Shown here: positions 16,476 to 25,721 of the stretch, in pieces
Numbering within the stretch: the first letter of the stretch is position 1
Layout: every line of letters begins with the position of its first letter
Assembly (NCBI GenBank): GCA_025363635.1
Contig: JANYDL010000089.1
Location: 1-52,701, forward strand
Direction: 5' to 3'
DNA from: Actinomycetes bacterium
Lineage (GTDB): Bacteria; Actinomycetota; Actinomycetes; Nanopelagicales; Nanopelagicaceae
DNA length: 52,701 nt
The notes under the pieces: generated by a model
Database searches by the model: none
What the model was told of the DNA's origin: nothing
The model's input: only the letters and a program-made list of their open reading frames with translations
Position numbers and translations under genes: made by a program

Positions 16476-18326
16476 ATCCTGTCGCGCATAAAGTTCTGAA
16501 TACAAACCTTTTGCTCCCACCAATTCTTCATGTGTTCCGCGTTCTACGATAATACCTTTTTGCATCACAAGAATTTGATCGGCGTCACGAACAGTACTGA
16601 GTCGGTGTGCGATAACAATACTTGTGCGCCCTTTCAGCGCAATGCCTAGCGCCTCGTGGACAAGAGCCTCGTTCTCGGAATCCAAGTGCGCAGTTGCCTC
16701 ATCTAAAATAACTATTGAAGGAGATTTCAAAAGGAGCCTGGCAATCGCAAGCCTTTGCTTCTCTCCCCCCGACAATCGATGACCTCTTTCACCAACCATG
16801 GTCTCAAAACCGTTAGGAAGCGTTTCGATCAGACTCCAAATACGCGCAGATTCGCATGCAGCCCGCATCTCCTCTTCGGTTGCATCAGGCTTTGCGTACC
16901 GCAAATTTTCAGCGATCGTCTCATGAAATAAATGAGCATCCTGCATAACTACGCCTATCGCTCCACGTAGACTTTCAAGTGTCACATCACGAATATCTTG
17001 CCCACCGACCAAAATTTTCCCCGAACGAACGTCGTAGAGACGCGGGATCAACGCACTGATGGTCGTCTTCCCTGCCCCCGAAGGACCCACAATCGCAGTC
17101 ATTGTGCCAGGGGCAGCGGTAAAAGAAATATCACTCAAAACTTCACCACTCTGTGCCGTTTCAGGTTTTGCTGCAGATTCTAAAGATGCTAGCGATACAT
17201 CTTCAGCTCGTGGATATGAGAAAGAAACATTGCGGAATTCAACCTTCAAATTCTTACTATCTAACGTGCTCGCGCCCACCTTGTTCTGCACCATTGGCGA
17301 AAGATCGAGAACTTCAAAAACTCTCTCAAATGAAACTAGCGCTGTCATCACATCTACGCGGACATTGGAAAGAGCTGTCAAAGGTCCATACAATCTCCCA
17401 AGAAGCGCTGTAATAGCCAAAAGCGTTCCCACTGTTACCGCACCGGAGATCGCCAAATGTCCTCCGATGCCGTATGCAAAAGCAGTCGCGACAGCAGCCA
17501 CGCTTGTAAGTGCAACAAAGAAAAGTCGATTGAGCAAAGCAATTGAGATGCCGATATCTGCGACTTTACGCGCGCGCGATGAAAAATACTCATGTTCTCT
17601 TCGCGGTTCCCCATAGAGTGCCACTAATAGTGCACCCGAAACATTAAACCTCTCTGTCATAGTGCTTGACATCTCGGCGTTCATTTGAAAAGACTCACGA
17701 GTTAGTGATTGCAATCTTTTGCCGACCCATTTTGTTGGAAGAAGAAATAGTGGCAAGAGCACCAATGAAATAGCAGTAATCTGCCAGGAAAGCACAAGCA
17801 TCGTGACGAGAACTAGAACAAGACTCACGACATTACTGACGACACCGGATAAAGTGGCAGTAAACGCCTGCTGCGCGCCAATCACATCTGAATTTATGCG
17901 AGTGATGAGCGCACCCGTCTGGGCTCGTGTGAAAAATGCTATCGATTGACGCTGCACATGTGCAAAAACTACTGATCTCAGGTCATAGATCAGCCCCTCA
18001 CCAATACGCGAAGAGAACCACCGGCCTATAACGCTCATGACGGAGTCCCCTATCGCCAAAAGCCCCACATAGATTGCCAGCCGAGTGACAAGAGCTCCAT
18101 CGCGTGGAATTACGCCACCATCAATGAGTCGTCTGAGCAACAATGGAGTCGCAATGACAAGTACTGCATCAAAAATGACCGTAATCAAGAAAAAGATAAT
18201 TTGCCATTTATAAGGTCTAGCAAATTCGCCAATTCGGCGGATAGTTCCAGCCTTGAGTTTTTGAGTTTTGACTGATGGATCCGCCATCATGGAACGAATG
18301 GTCATCCATCCAGCATGATTTGACAC
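16434..18326 (-). CDS. ABC exporter, fused membrane and ATPase domains
   Basis: A 630-residue type IV ABC exporter half-transporter that would work as a dimer. Six membrane helices lie at about 35-330, followed by the ATPase domain with Walker A GPSGAGKTT near 420, signature LSGGEKQRLAIAR, Walker B SIVILDEATAHLD and switch histidine in IVIAHRLSTV. The substrate cannot be read; lipids, peptides or drugs are all possible. It starts with GTG two bases after the sufT-like gene, so it is probably co-transcribed with the suf operon; ATG 18305 is an alternative start. The 3' end overlaps the SURF1 gene on the opposite strand. Confidence 0.9.
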   Translation of the reverse strand: MSNHAGWMTIRSMMADPSVKTQKLKAGTIRRIGEFARPYKWQIIFFLITVIFDAVLVIATPLLLRRLIDGGVIPRDGALVTRLAIYVGLLAIGDSVMSVIGRWFSSRIGEGLIYDLRSVVFAHVQRQSIAFFTRAQTGALITRINSDVIGAQQAFTATLSGVVSNVVSLVLVLVTMLVLSWQITAISLVLLPLFLLPTKWVGKRLQSLTRESFQMNAEMSSTMTERFNVSGALLVALYGEPRREHEYFSSRARKVADIGISIALLNRLFFVALTSVAAVATAFAYGIGGHLAISGAVTVGTLLAITALLGRLYGPLTALSNVRVDVMTALVSFERVFEVLDLSPMVQNKVGASTLDSKNLKVEFRNVSFSYPRAEDVSLASLESAAKPETAQSGEVLSDISFTAAPGTMTAIVGPSGAGKTTISALIPRLYDVRSGKILVGGQDIRDVTLESLRGAIGVVMQDAHLFHETIAENLRYAKPDATEEEMRAACESARIWSLIETLPNGFETMVGERGHRLSGGEKQRLAIARLLLKSPSIVILDEATAHLDSENEALVHEALGIALKGRTSIVIAHRLSTVRDADQILVMQKGIIVERGTHEELVGAKGLYSELYARQDLTTASQEESSVDN

Positions 18327-18328
18327 CC

Positions 18329-18640
18329 CTAAACCGTAAAACCAAGTGCACGTAGTTGGTCGCGACCATCATCGGATATTTTGTCAGGACCCCAGGGTGG
18401 CATCCATACCCAATTTATTCGGACATCACTCGTGAGATTAACCAAGGCCGAACGCGTTTGATCTTCAATGACATCCTGTAATGGGCATGCTGCAGACGTA
18501 AGAGTCATATCGAGAATCGCAATATTCGATTCATCAACCATCACATCGTAAATCAACCCCAAGTCGACAACATTGATACCCAATTCCGGGTCGACCACAT
18601 CTTTCATAGCCTCGGTTACATCATCTACGTGAGCGACCAT
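18329..18640 (-). CDS. sufT: MIP18/DUF59 Fe-S assembly protein (SufT-like)
   Basis: A 103-residue DUF59 protein of the SufT/PaaD/MIP18 group, which helps mature or deliver iron-sulfur clusters. It shows the family's DPELGINVVDLGLIYDV near 17, a conserved cysteine in TSAACPLQD, and the C-terminal VWMPPWGPDKIS. It has a strong Shine-Dalgarno (GGAGG) and closes the suf gene run after sufU. The symbol is assigned on domain and position; the exact role in this organism is inferred. Confidence 0.85.
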   Translation of the reverse strand: MVAHVDDVTEAMKDVVDPELGINVVDLGLIYDVMVDESNIAILDMTLTSAACPLQDVIEDQTRSALVNLTSDVRINWVWMPPWGPDKISDDGRDQLRALGFTV

Positions 18641-18685
18641 TTAACTTACCTCCGGATATTGGATATGAACATTAAAAGTCATTTA

Positions 18686-19132
18686 CTACTTTACCTGTCC
18701 TTGAACTTGTACTGATGCATCCTTGAACGCCATCCATGCAAGCAAAGCACATTTGATTCGTGCCGGATACTTTGAGACTCCCGAGAATGCAACCGCATCT
18801 TCGAGCACATCTTCATCTCCCGTAGCCGCGCCCTTGCTCTGCATGAGAGTGACAAACTCTTCGAAAATCGGTGCAGTTTGTTCCAAGGATTTCCCATTAA
18901 ACAGACCTGCCATGACAGAAGCGCTGGCCATCGAAATTGAGCAGCCAATCCCATCCCAAGTAAGCGCAATCTCACCCTGCATGTCCAGACTCAGTTGAAG
19001 AGTGATTTCGTCTCCACAACTTGGGTTCACATGATGTACTCGTACAGAAAAGGTCTCACTCAGTTTCTTAAACTCTGGCCTCTTGTAATGATCAAGTATC
19101 ACTTCCTGATAAAGATTATCTAATTGCATCAT
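18686..19132 (-). CDS. sufU: Fe-S assembly sulfurtransferase SufU
   Basis: Zinc-containing partner that accepts persulfide sulfur from SufS in SUF systems lacking SufE. The 148-residue IscU-like protein has the zinc-binding set Cys39 and Asp41 (NPSCGDE), Cys64 (GIGCSIS) and Cys128 (RIKCALLAW), plus the 18-21 residue insertion that separates SufU from IscU. Two ATG codons start it; the first overlaps the sufS stop. The gene ends in tandem stops TAG-TAA. Confidence 0.93.
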   Translation of the reverse strand: MMQLDNLYQEVILDHYKRPEFKKLSETFSVRVHHVNPSCGDEITLQLSLDMQGEIALTWDGIGCSISMASASVMAGLFNGKSLEQTAPIFEEFVTLMQSKGAATGDEDVLEDAVAFSGVSKYPARIKCALLAWMAFKDASVQVQGQVK

Positions 19133-20382
19133 TTTCCACCGAAATATGTTTGAGCATCTGCTACGCCTTCTAATAACGCGTCGATGTCTGATTCTTCATT
19201 GTAAAGATAAAGGGATGCCCTCGTCGTTGCGGTTACTCCCAATTTTCGATTTAGCGGCCACGCACAATGGTGCCCCGTGCGAACTGCGATTCCTTGGCTA
19301 TCAAGGAATTGTCCTAAATCGTGAGGGTGAATATCTTCCACACCGAAAGAAACCACGCCACCTCGCATTTCCAAATTGCGCGGTCCAAAAATCTGCACAG
19401 ACTTATTCTGCTCAAGTCCAGTTATAAGGCGCTGCGTAAGGAACATCTCATGATCGTGAATAGCCTCAAGCCCAATCTCATTTAAATAATTAAGCGCTGC
19501 ACCGAGGCCTACCGCTTGGGCCATATTGGGCACCCCTGCTTCAAATTTGCGAGGAGCCGGTGCCCAAGTTGCTGAGGTCATCGTTACTGATTCGATCATA
19601 GAACCGCCAAAGAGAAATGGGGGCAAATCTGCGAGTAACTCACTTCTTCCCCATAAAACACCAACACCTGTGGGTCCCAAACTCTTATGCCCGGAAAAAG
19701 CAAGGAAATCAACACCTAATTGCTTAACGTTTATGGACATATGTGGAACAGACTGGCAAGCATCAAGTATGACTATCGCCCCTACCCTATGCGCTCTTCC
19801 AATAATGCCATCAAGAGGGTTAATAGTTCCGAGAACATTTGATTGATGCGTCAACGCAACAATCTTCGTACGATCGGTAATCACTTTTTCAATCTCGCTT
19901 AAATCAAGTCGCCCTTCAGTATCCACGGGAAACCAGGCCAACTCAGCACCCGTACGTAAAGCAAGTTGTTGCCAAGGAATCAAATTGGCATGGTGCTCCA
20001 TCTCAGTAATGACGATTCTGTCACCGGCAGTCACATGCAGTTCACTTTCCTTCTTAGCGCTGCCTAACGAATACGCTAAGAGATTCAGGCTCTCTGTCGC
20101 ATTCTTTGTGAAGACCACCTCATCAACTTCTGCAGAGAGAAAGTCCGCAACGATCTTTCGGGCTCCCTCATAAGCGTCCGTCGCTTCCTCTGCCAGCTGA
20201 TGAGCGCCTCTATGTACCGCAGCGTTAGAAAAAGAGTAAAAATGACTTTCCGCATCAATTACCACGCGAGGTTTCTGACTCGTCGCTCCACTGTCCAAAT
20301 AGATAAGACGTTTGCCTTCGCGCACAGTCCTGTCGAAAATGGGGAATTCTTTCCGAATTTCGCGTGCATTGAAGTTTGTCAT
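19129..20382 (-). CDS. sufS: Cysteine desulfurase SufS
   Basis: PLP enzyme that removes sulfur from cysteine as enzyme-bound persulfide for Fe-S cluster assembly. The 417-residue class V aminotransferase-fold protein has the cofactor lysine in SGHKSLGPTG (Lys233), cofactor-stacking His in MEHHANLIPW near 130, and the active cysteine in RTGHHCAWP (Cys373), all typical of group II desulfurases. It follows sufC by 12 bp and is translationally coupled to sufU, its sulfur acceptor. Confidence 0.95.
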   Translation of the reverse strand: MTNFNAREIRKEFPIFDRTVREGKRLIYLDSGATSQKPRVVIDAESHFYSFSNAAVHRGAHQLAEEATDAYEGARKIVADFLSAEVDEVVFTKNATESLNLLAYSLGSAKKESELHVTAGDRIVITEMEHHANLIPWQQLALRTGAELAWFPVDTEGRLDLSEIEKVITDRTKIVALTHQSNVLGTINPLDGIIGRAHRVGAIVILDACQSVPHMSINVKQLGVDFLAFSGHKSLGPTGVGVLWGRSELLADLPPFLFGGSMIESVTMTSATWAPAPRKFEAGVPNMAQAVGLGAALNYLNEIGLEAIHDHEMFLTQRLITGLEQNKSVQIFGPRNLEMRGGVVSFGVEDIHPHDLGQFLDSQGIAVRTGHHCAWPLNRKLGVTATTRASLYLYNEESDIDALLEGVADAQTYFGGK

Positions 20383-20394
20383 TTCTAGAATCAG

Positions 20395-21147
20395 TTAGCT
20401 ATTCACATATTCAACGTAGCCATGTTCTTCCAACTTCTCGGCCAATTCTGGCCCACCTTCTTCAACAATATGACCATTGGCAAAGACATGGACAAAGTCG
20501 GGTTTGATATATCGAAGTATGCGGGTGTAGTGCGTGATTAAAAGAATTCCAAGATCATTCGCCTCTTTAGCGCGATTAACCCCTTCTGAAACAATCTTCA
20601 GAGCATCTACATCGAGACCCGAATCCGTTTCATCCAAAATTGCAATTTTTGGCTTCAGTAATTCAAGTTGCATGATCTCATGGCGCTTCTTCTCTCCGCC
20701 GGAGAATCCCTCATTTACATTTCTCTCAGAGAAGGATGCATCCATATTCAAGGCCTTCATTGCACTCTTCACTTCTCCAACCCAAGTGCGTAATTTTGGA
20801 GCCTCTCCCCTTAGGGCTGTAGCGGCAGTGCGTAAGAAGTTTGACACTGATACGCCTGGCACCTCGACTGGATATTGCATCGCAAGAAAAAGCCCTGCCT
20901 TGGCTCTTTCGTCAACCTTCATTTCGAGAAGATTCTCGCCATCGAGAGTCAACGAACCTCTAGTGATTGTGTATTTGGGATGACCGGCTATTGCGTAGGC
21001 AAGAGTAGATTTGCCAGAACCATTTGGTCCCATGATGGCGTGAGTCTCCCCTGAACGAATCGTGAGATCAACCCCCTTTAGGATCTCAATGGGTCCCTTC
21101 TCGGTCGTCACAGAAACCTCAAGTCCGCGAATTTCTAATGTACTCAT
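20395..21147 (-). CDS. sufC: Fe-S assembly ATPase SufC
   Basis: ABC-type ATPase of the SufBC2D scaffold. The 250-residue protein has Walker A GPNGSGKST near 39, the SufC-type signature FSGGEKKRHEI near 147, Walker B KIAILDETDSGLD, and the switch histidine in LLITHYTRIL. It has no membrane partner; in this family it binds SufB and SufD. A strong Shine-Dalgarno GAGGAG stands before the ATG. It sits between the Rieske ferredoxin and sufS. Confidence 0.96.
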   Translation of the reverse strand: MSTLEIRGLEVSVTTEKGPIEILKGVDLTIRSGETHAIMGPNGSGKSTLAYAIAGHPKYTITRGSLTLDGENLLEMKVDERAKAGLFLAMQYPVEVPGVSVSNFLRTAATALRGEAPKLRTWVGEVKSAMKALNMDASFSERNVNEGFSGGEKKRHEIMQLELLKPKIAILDETDSGLDVDALKIVSEGVNRAKEANDLGILLITHYTRILRYIKPDFVHVFANGHIVEEGGPELAEKLEEHGYVEYVNS

Positions 21148-21188
21148 CTTCTCCTCATTCGTGTTTGCATTCTTGTTTCAAGTCCTTG

Positions 21189-21485
21189 CTAAATTTTGAT
21201 CGTGACGCCATCGGCGTCACAAATAACTGTATAAGTTGGAACAGCCGATGTCGCAGGCATGGAAAGCGCTTCACCGGTTCGCAAATCAAACTCCGCTCCG
21301 TGCAACCAGCATTCAATCCCATTTTTAGTGATTTCGCCCTCTGCTAAACTCGCCTCAGAGTGACTGCAGGTGTCGCCAATAGCAAATACCTCTTCCCCGA
21401 TTTTCACTACGCAAATTGCATGTCCAGACTTCTCTAAGCGAACAGGTTTGGAATCCAGCAATTGTGAATTCAGAATGTCGGACAT
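21189..21485 (-). CDS. Rieske [2Fe-2S] ferredoxin of the SUF operon
   Basis: A 98-residue soluble Rieske protein. Cluster ligands are Cys40-x-His42 (DTCSHSE) and Cys59-x2-His62 (ECWLHG), the spacing of bacterial Rieske ferredoxins related to NirD and dioxygenase ferredoxins. It fills the slot between sufD and sufC that this protein occupies in many actinobacteria. It may supply electrons to cluster assembly, but its partner is not proven. The start codon directly abuts the sufD stop (TAGATG). Confidence 0.92.
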   Translation of the reverse strand: MSDILNSQLLDSKPVRLEKSGHAICVVKIGEEVFAIGDTCSHSEASLAEGEITKNGIECWLHGAEFDLRTGEALSMPATSAVPTYTVICDADGVTIKI

Positions 21486-22580
21486 CTATTGCTGACCTGC
21501 CTTGTCGAGTTCGGAATCAATTCGGCCCATGAGTCGCTCTTCAATAACTTCATCATGAATTTGCGAAATGATTTCCGAGAAGAAACCGCGCACTACCAGT
21601 CTTCGCGCCTGGTCCATCGGAATTCCACGTGACATTAAATAGAAAAGTTGTTCGTCGTCAAAGCGCCCCGTTGTACTCGCATGACCTGCTCCAACAATTT
21701 CTCCCGTTTCGATTTCCAGGTTAGGCACCGAGTCCGCGCGAGCACCGTCACTTAACAATAGGTTTCTATTGAGTTCATAGGTATCAGTACCCTCGGCCGC
21801 GGCGCGAATATAGACATCGCCAATCCATACGGTATGAGCTTTATCCCCAGCGAGAGCTCCCTTGTAATTGACTCGAGATTTTGCCCGTGGAACCCCATGA
21901 TCGACATGCATTCGATGCTCAAAATGCTGACCTGCAGTTGCGAAGTAGACGCCGACAAGTTCAGCAGATGAGCCTGGGCCTGAAAAATCCACACGGGGTA
22001 GCAAGCGAACAAGCGAACCGCCAACAGTCACAGTGATGGACTTGAATGTCGCGTCCGCACCAACGGTGGCGTGATGTCTTGCAGCGTGAACTGAGTCAGG
22101 ACCCCACTCCTGCAGAGTTATGAATGTCAACGTGGCGCCAGGCGAGAGAACTATTTCTACATCCTCGGCCAAGATTGCATTTCCCACATTTTCAACAATC
22201 ACCGTTGCTTGCGAATGGAGCCCGACGTTGATGCGAACTCGAGACAATTCCGCGCTATCCATTCCAGAGCGTTGTCGATCCAAATAGATAGGCTCCTGCA
22301 AAGAGTGGTTTGGAGCAACTTCAACAAGAAAAACATCGGCCGCTTCACTTTGTACGCGTTGAGTGATCGCATCATCAGAGACTGAATCCGAAGGGACAAG
22401 CTCTGCAGATACACGCGAAATATTTACTCCAGGAGGTAAAGCTTTTCTCACTCCAAGTGACTTTCGATCCCCAGTAATCGATGTGCCGTCATGAAGGCCA
22501 GCTAATCGATTCAGCGGCGTAAATCTCCACGCCTCCTCTCGTCCAGTTGGCGTGAGGTAGTTTGTAGTGAGCAAAGACAT
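21486..22580 (-). CDS. sufD: Fe-S assembly scaffold protein SufD
   Basis: Part of the SufBC2D scaffold on which Fe-S clusters form. The 364-residue protein is a SufB/SufD beta-helix family member: it ends with the shared block [32 protein letters not shown]-type sequence, and has the central repetitive beta-strand core. It is shorter than SufB and lacks the long N-terminus of that paralogue. Its ATG overlaps the sufB stop (TAATG), and the Rieske gene follows with no gap. Confidence 0.94.
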   Translation of the reverse strand: MSLLTTNYLTPTGREEAWRFTPLNRLAGLHDGTSITGDRKSLGVRKALPPGVNISRVSAELVPSDSVSDDAITQRVQSEAADVFLVEVAPNHSLQEPIYLDRQRSGMDSAELSRVRINVGLHSQATVIVENVGNAILAEDVEIVLSPGATLTFITLQEWGPDSVHAARHHATVGADATFKSITVTVGGSLVRLLPRVDFSGPGSSAELVGVYFATAGQHFEHRMHVDHGVPRAKSRVNYKGALAGDKAHTVWIGDVYIRAAAEGTDTYELNRNLLLSDGARADSVPNLEIETGEIVGAGHASTTGRFDDEQLFYLMSRGIPMDQARRLVVRGFFSEIISQIHDEVIEERLMGRIDSELDKAGQQ

Positions 22581-23989
22581 TATCCGACAGCACCTTCCAT
22601 TTGAAGTTCGATCAGACGATTGAGTTCAAGCGCGTATTCCATCGGAAGTTCTCGAGCAATTGGCTCAATAAAACCGCGCACGATCATGGCCATCGCCTCG
22701 TCCTCGGATAGTCCTCGTGACATCAAATAGAAGAGTTGATCATCACTTATTTTGGAGACGGTTGCCTCATGACCCATGGAAACATCGTCTTCGCGAATAT
22801 CTACATACGGGTAAGTATCAGAACGTGAAATTGTGTCAACCAATAGAGCGTCGCATTTCACCGTGCTCTTTGAGTGATGTGCACCTTCTTGAACTTGAAC
22901 CAAACCACGATATGAAGTACGGCCACCTCCACGCGCTACCGATTTTGAAATGATGGTCGAGGATGTGTAAGGAGCGGCATGAACCATTTTCGCGCCTGCA
23001 TCTTGATGTTGTCCTTCGCCAGCAAAAGCAATGGAGAGCGTCTCACCTTTTGCATGCGGTCCCATTAAAAATACTGCAGGATATTTCATTGTGACTTTGG
23101 AGCCAATGTTTCCATCGATCCACTCCATAGTCGCGCCTTCGGCACACGTGGCACGTTTGGTGACCAAGTTATATACGTTATTCGACCAGTTCTGAATCGT
23201 TGTGTATCGAACTCGAGCACCTTTCTTGACGATAATTTCGACTACCGCAGAATGGAGCGAATCGGAAGAATAAATCGGAGCAGTGCAACCTTCTACATAA
23301 TGTATGTATGAATCTTCATCCGCGATAATCAGGGTGCGTTCGAATTGACCCATGTTCTCTGTGTTGATTCTGAAATAGGCCTGAAGCGGAATATCTACAT
23401 GCACTCCCTTCGGAACATAAATGAAAGACCCACCTGACCAGACGGAGGTATTGAGCGCTGCGAATTTGTTATCACCTACTGGAATGACAGACCCGAAATA
23501 TTCTTTAAAGAGTTCAGGGTGTTTTTTCAATCCGGAATCAGTGTCTAGGAAAATAACGCCTTGCGCTTCTAAATCTTCTCGAATTGAGTGATACACAACT
23601 TCGGATTCATACTGAGCGGCAACGCCAGAGACAAGCCGTTGCTTTTCAGCTTCAGGAATTCCTAATCTGTCGTACGTGTTTTTAATCTCCTCAGGCAAGT
23701 CTTCCCATGTTGCTGCCTGCTTTTCCGTAGATCTCACAAAGTATTTAATAGTGTCGAAAAAGATGCCAGACAAATCCGAACCCCAACTCGGCATTGGCTT
23801 CTTGTCAAAGAGCGACAGACCTTTCAGTCGCATCTCCAACATCCACTCCGGTTCGGACTTCTTTGAGGAAATGTCACGTACGACATCTTCATTGAGGCCT
23901 CGACGCGAATTTGTACCAGCCACGTCACTATCTGACCAACCGTATTCATATTTTCCAAGACCTTCGAGTTCTGGATGCGCGATTGTCAT
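22580..23989 (-). CDS. sufB: Fe-S assembly scaffold protein SufB
   Basis: Core scaffold of the SUF system, which receives sulfur and builds the cluster with SufC and SufD. The 469-residue protein has the typical start of family members (YEYGWSD), [20 protein letters not shown] near 185, the strictly kept [15 protein letters not shown] near 260, and [21 protein letters not shown] near the C-terminus. It is coupled to sufR by an ATGA overlap, so the regulator and scaffold are made from one transcript. Confidence 0.96.
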   Translation of the reverse strand: MTIAHPELEGLGKYEYGWSDSDVAGTNSRRGLNEDVVRDISSKKSEPEWMLEMRLKGLSLFDKKPMPSWGSDLSGIFFDTIKYFVRSTEKQAATWEDLPEEIKNTYDRLGIPEAEKQRLVSGVAAQYESEVVYHSIREDLEAQGVIFLDTDSGLKKHPELFKEYFGSVIPVGDNKFAALNTSVWSGGSFIYVPKGVHVDIPLQAYFRINTENMGQFERTLIIADEDSYIHYVEGCTAPIYSSDSLHSAVVEIIVKKGARVRYTTIQNWSNNVYNLVTKRATCAEGATMEWIDGNIGSKVTMKYPAVFLMGPHAKGETLSIAFAGEGQHQDAGAKMVHAAPYTSSTIISKSVARGGGRTSYRGLVQVQEGAHHSKSTVKCDALLVDTISRSDTYPYVDIREDDVSMGHEATVSKISDDQLFYLMSRGLSEDEAMAMIVRGFIEPIARELPMEYALELNRLIELQMEGAVG

Positions 23990-24714
23990 GGCTTTCCTCC
24001 ATCGTGGGAAACGGTTTGTAAAATATTCATAGAATTTGATGAGTTAGATAGTTGAGTGACGTGCGGAATGAAGGTCGTGCACACCCCGTCGCCATGCGCG
24101 ATCGTGGCAAGGCGTTGTACATGGGTTCCCAATAGACGCGAGAAGGCTTCGGTTTCCGCTTCGCAAAGTTGTGGAAAGGCGGCTGCTACGTGCGCGACAG
24201 GACAATGGTGTTGACACAACTCTTCTCCATGCGATTTAGAGGTTGTACTAGCAGCAAATCCTTCACGCGAAAGATATTCCACAAGAGCCTGTGATTTATC
24301 TTGGCGACCATGCGCCTTGACGAGAATAGGAGTGAGCGCTTTTTCTATCTCTGTGGCTCTGGCTTCTGCAAAAAGTTTAAGTGCACCATCTCCCATATTG
24401 TTTGCTATGAATTTCAAGGCGGACACTGCTAAATCGTCATAGGTGTGTTCAAACTTTTCTCTACCTACATCTGTCATCACGAAAACCTTGGAGGGACGTC
24501 CACGACCTCTCGAAAGTGCCGCATGAGGTTCGCGTGGCTCTAAAACTCCATCACTTACCAAGTAGTCAAGATGACGACGAATCCCAGCAGGGGTAAATCC
24601 AAGACGAGTTGCAAGAATTGTGGCGCTCGTTGGGCCATTTTCGAGGATGGAGCGAGCCACGCGATCCCGAGTCCGAAGATCTTCATGCGGCTCGATCTCA
24701 GGGGTCTTTTTCAC
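23986..24714 (-). CDS. sufR: SUF operon regulator SufR
   Basis: Fe-S cluster-containing repressor of the suf operon. The 242-residue protein has an N-terminal winged-helix DNA-binding domain (about 15-80, with [12 protein letters not shown]) and a C-terminal sensory part with four cysteines, Cys167, Cys171, Cys184 and Cys212 ([21 protein letters not shown]), suited to hold a cluster. The start is GTG; no upstream in-frame start exists close by. An inverted repeat ACACT-N5-TGTGA lies across the start codon, so the gene likely represses itself and the downstream suf genes. It is divergent from ctaA. Confidence 0.92.
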   Translation of the reverse strand: MKKTPEIEPHEDLRTRDRVARSILENGPTSATILATRLGFTPAGIRRHLDYLVSDGVLEPREPHAALSRGRGRPSKVFVMTDVGREKFEHTYDDLAVSALKFIANNMGDGALKLFAEARATEIEKALTPILVKAHGRQDKSQALVEYLSREGFAASTTSKSHGEELCQHHCPVAHVAAAFPQLCEAETEAFSRLLGTHVQRLATIAHGDGVCTTFIPHVTQLSNSSNSMNILQTVSHDGGKP

Positions 24715-24725
24715 AACATAAGTGT
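24711..24725 (-). promoter_or_regulatory. SufR operator on the sufR start codon
   Basis: The minus strand reads ACACT-TATGT-TGTGA. To my knowledge this is the same half-site and spacing reported for the mycobacterial SufR operator. It can be extended to TCACACTTATGTTGTGA. The GTG start of sufR (24714-24712) lies inside the right half-site. Confidence 0.65.
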
Positions 24726-24771
24726 GACTTAATTCCCCCCAAAAGGCTAATCAGATGAGCGTGCGCTCCGC

Positions 24772-24780
24772 CACAGTGTG
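24772..24780. promoter_or_regulatory. Second TCACACT-type site between sufR and ctaA
   Basis: CACAGTGTG is a 9-bp palindrome whose minus-strand arm extends to TCACACT, the left half-site of the sufR operator. It lacks the N5 spacing of the full operator, so SufR binding is speculative. It lies 42 bp before the ctaA ATG. Confidence 0.25.
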
Positions 24781-24808
24781 AAAAGAGCCGTAAGCGTGGC
24801 CATGGACC

Positions 24809-24814
24809 TAGGCT
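24809..24814 (+). promoter_or_regulatory. ctaA -10 hexamer (leaderless promoter)
   Basis: TAGGCT, seven bases, then the ctaA ATG. There is no Shine-Dalgarno upstream of the start. It would drive the ctaA-tkt-tal-pgi operon. Confidence 0.5.
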
Positions 24815-24821
24815 TGCCAGT

Positions 24822-25721
24822 ATGAAGACCCTGGCAGAAAGAGCTCTCTCTCCACTCTTGGGACTTCTGCTCTTTCTGCAATCTGGGCTGGTCGTAACGG
24901 GCGGCGCCGTGCGGTTAACCGGCTCAGGTCTGGGCTGTCCGACCTGGCCCCGATGTACCTCTGATTCCTACACGCCGGTGCCCCATCAAGCCCAAGGGCA
25001 AGTTCACGCCTGGATTGAATTTGGCAATCGTCTCTTAACTATTGCACTCATTCTCGTATCTGTGGCCGCACTCATTGCCGTTGTTAAAAGCCATCGTAGA
25101 GACATTCGCGCTCTTGCCATTGGACAACTCTTGGGGATTCTTGCGCAAATTCCACTCGGTGGCATTACCGTTTTAACGCATCTCAATCCGATCCCAGTCG
25201 CTGGCCACTTTCTACTTTCCATCATTCTCATTGCTTTCGGAACTTCACTTTTTGCTCGACGAAAACTCAATGCCTTCCAACCCTCCCCTGTCTCGCTCCT
25301 CGTATGGAGAATAGCCAAATTTCATCTTCTGCTAGTGATTGCTGTAATCGTCGTTGGAACTATCGTGACGGGCAGTGGTCCGAACGCTGGAGATGCATCC
25401 GCTCCCCGCTTTAGAGTCCATCTCGACCAGATTGCTTGGGTTCACGCCTGGATGGCAATCGCCTTAGCCGTATTAACTTTCGGAATTTATTTTCTTGCAT
25501 CAACCAACGCGGAACTCAGAAGGCGAATAGAAATTTTTGTCGCGGCCGTGTTCCTGCAATCCGCGATTGGATTTTTCCAGTATTACAATGGGCTTCCTCA
25601 AATTATCGTTGGCGCTCATTTGCTCGGCGTGTCACTCTTGTGGATCAGCGCATGGAGAATTCATCTAGCAACACCGCTTGTCTCACCTGACCAAGAATCT
25701 CAGAAAGCGAGGGCCCTATGA
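24822..25721 (+). CDS. ctaA: Haem A synthase
   Basis: Membrane enzyme converting haem O to haem A for aa3-type cytochrome oxidase. The 299-residue COX15/CtaA protein has about eight membrane helices. The first loop carries the paired cysteines CPTWPRC (46-52), as in Bacillus-type CtaA, and the catalytic Glu with EFGNR follows near 69; haem-binding histidines lie at the helix ends (for example HFLLS, VHAW, GAHLLG). It is the first gene of an operon with tkt, and the tkt ATG overlaps its stop. The farnesyltransferase gene ctaB, often found next to it, is not in the window. Confidence 0.93.
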   Translation: MKTLAERALSPLLGLLLFLQSGLVVTGGAVRLTGSGLGCPTWPRCTSDSYTPVPHQAQGQVHAWIEFGNRLLTIALILVSVAALIAVVKSHRRDIRALAIGQLLGILAQIPLGGITVLTHLNPIPVAGHFLLSIILIAFGTSLFARRKLNAFQPSPVSLLVWRIAKFHLLLVIAVIVVGTIVTGSGPNAGDASAPRFRVHLDQIAWVHAWMAIALAVLTFGIYFLASTNAELRRRIEIFVAAVFLQSAIGFFQYYNGLPQIIVGAHLLGVSLLWISAWRIHLATPLVSPDQESQKARAL

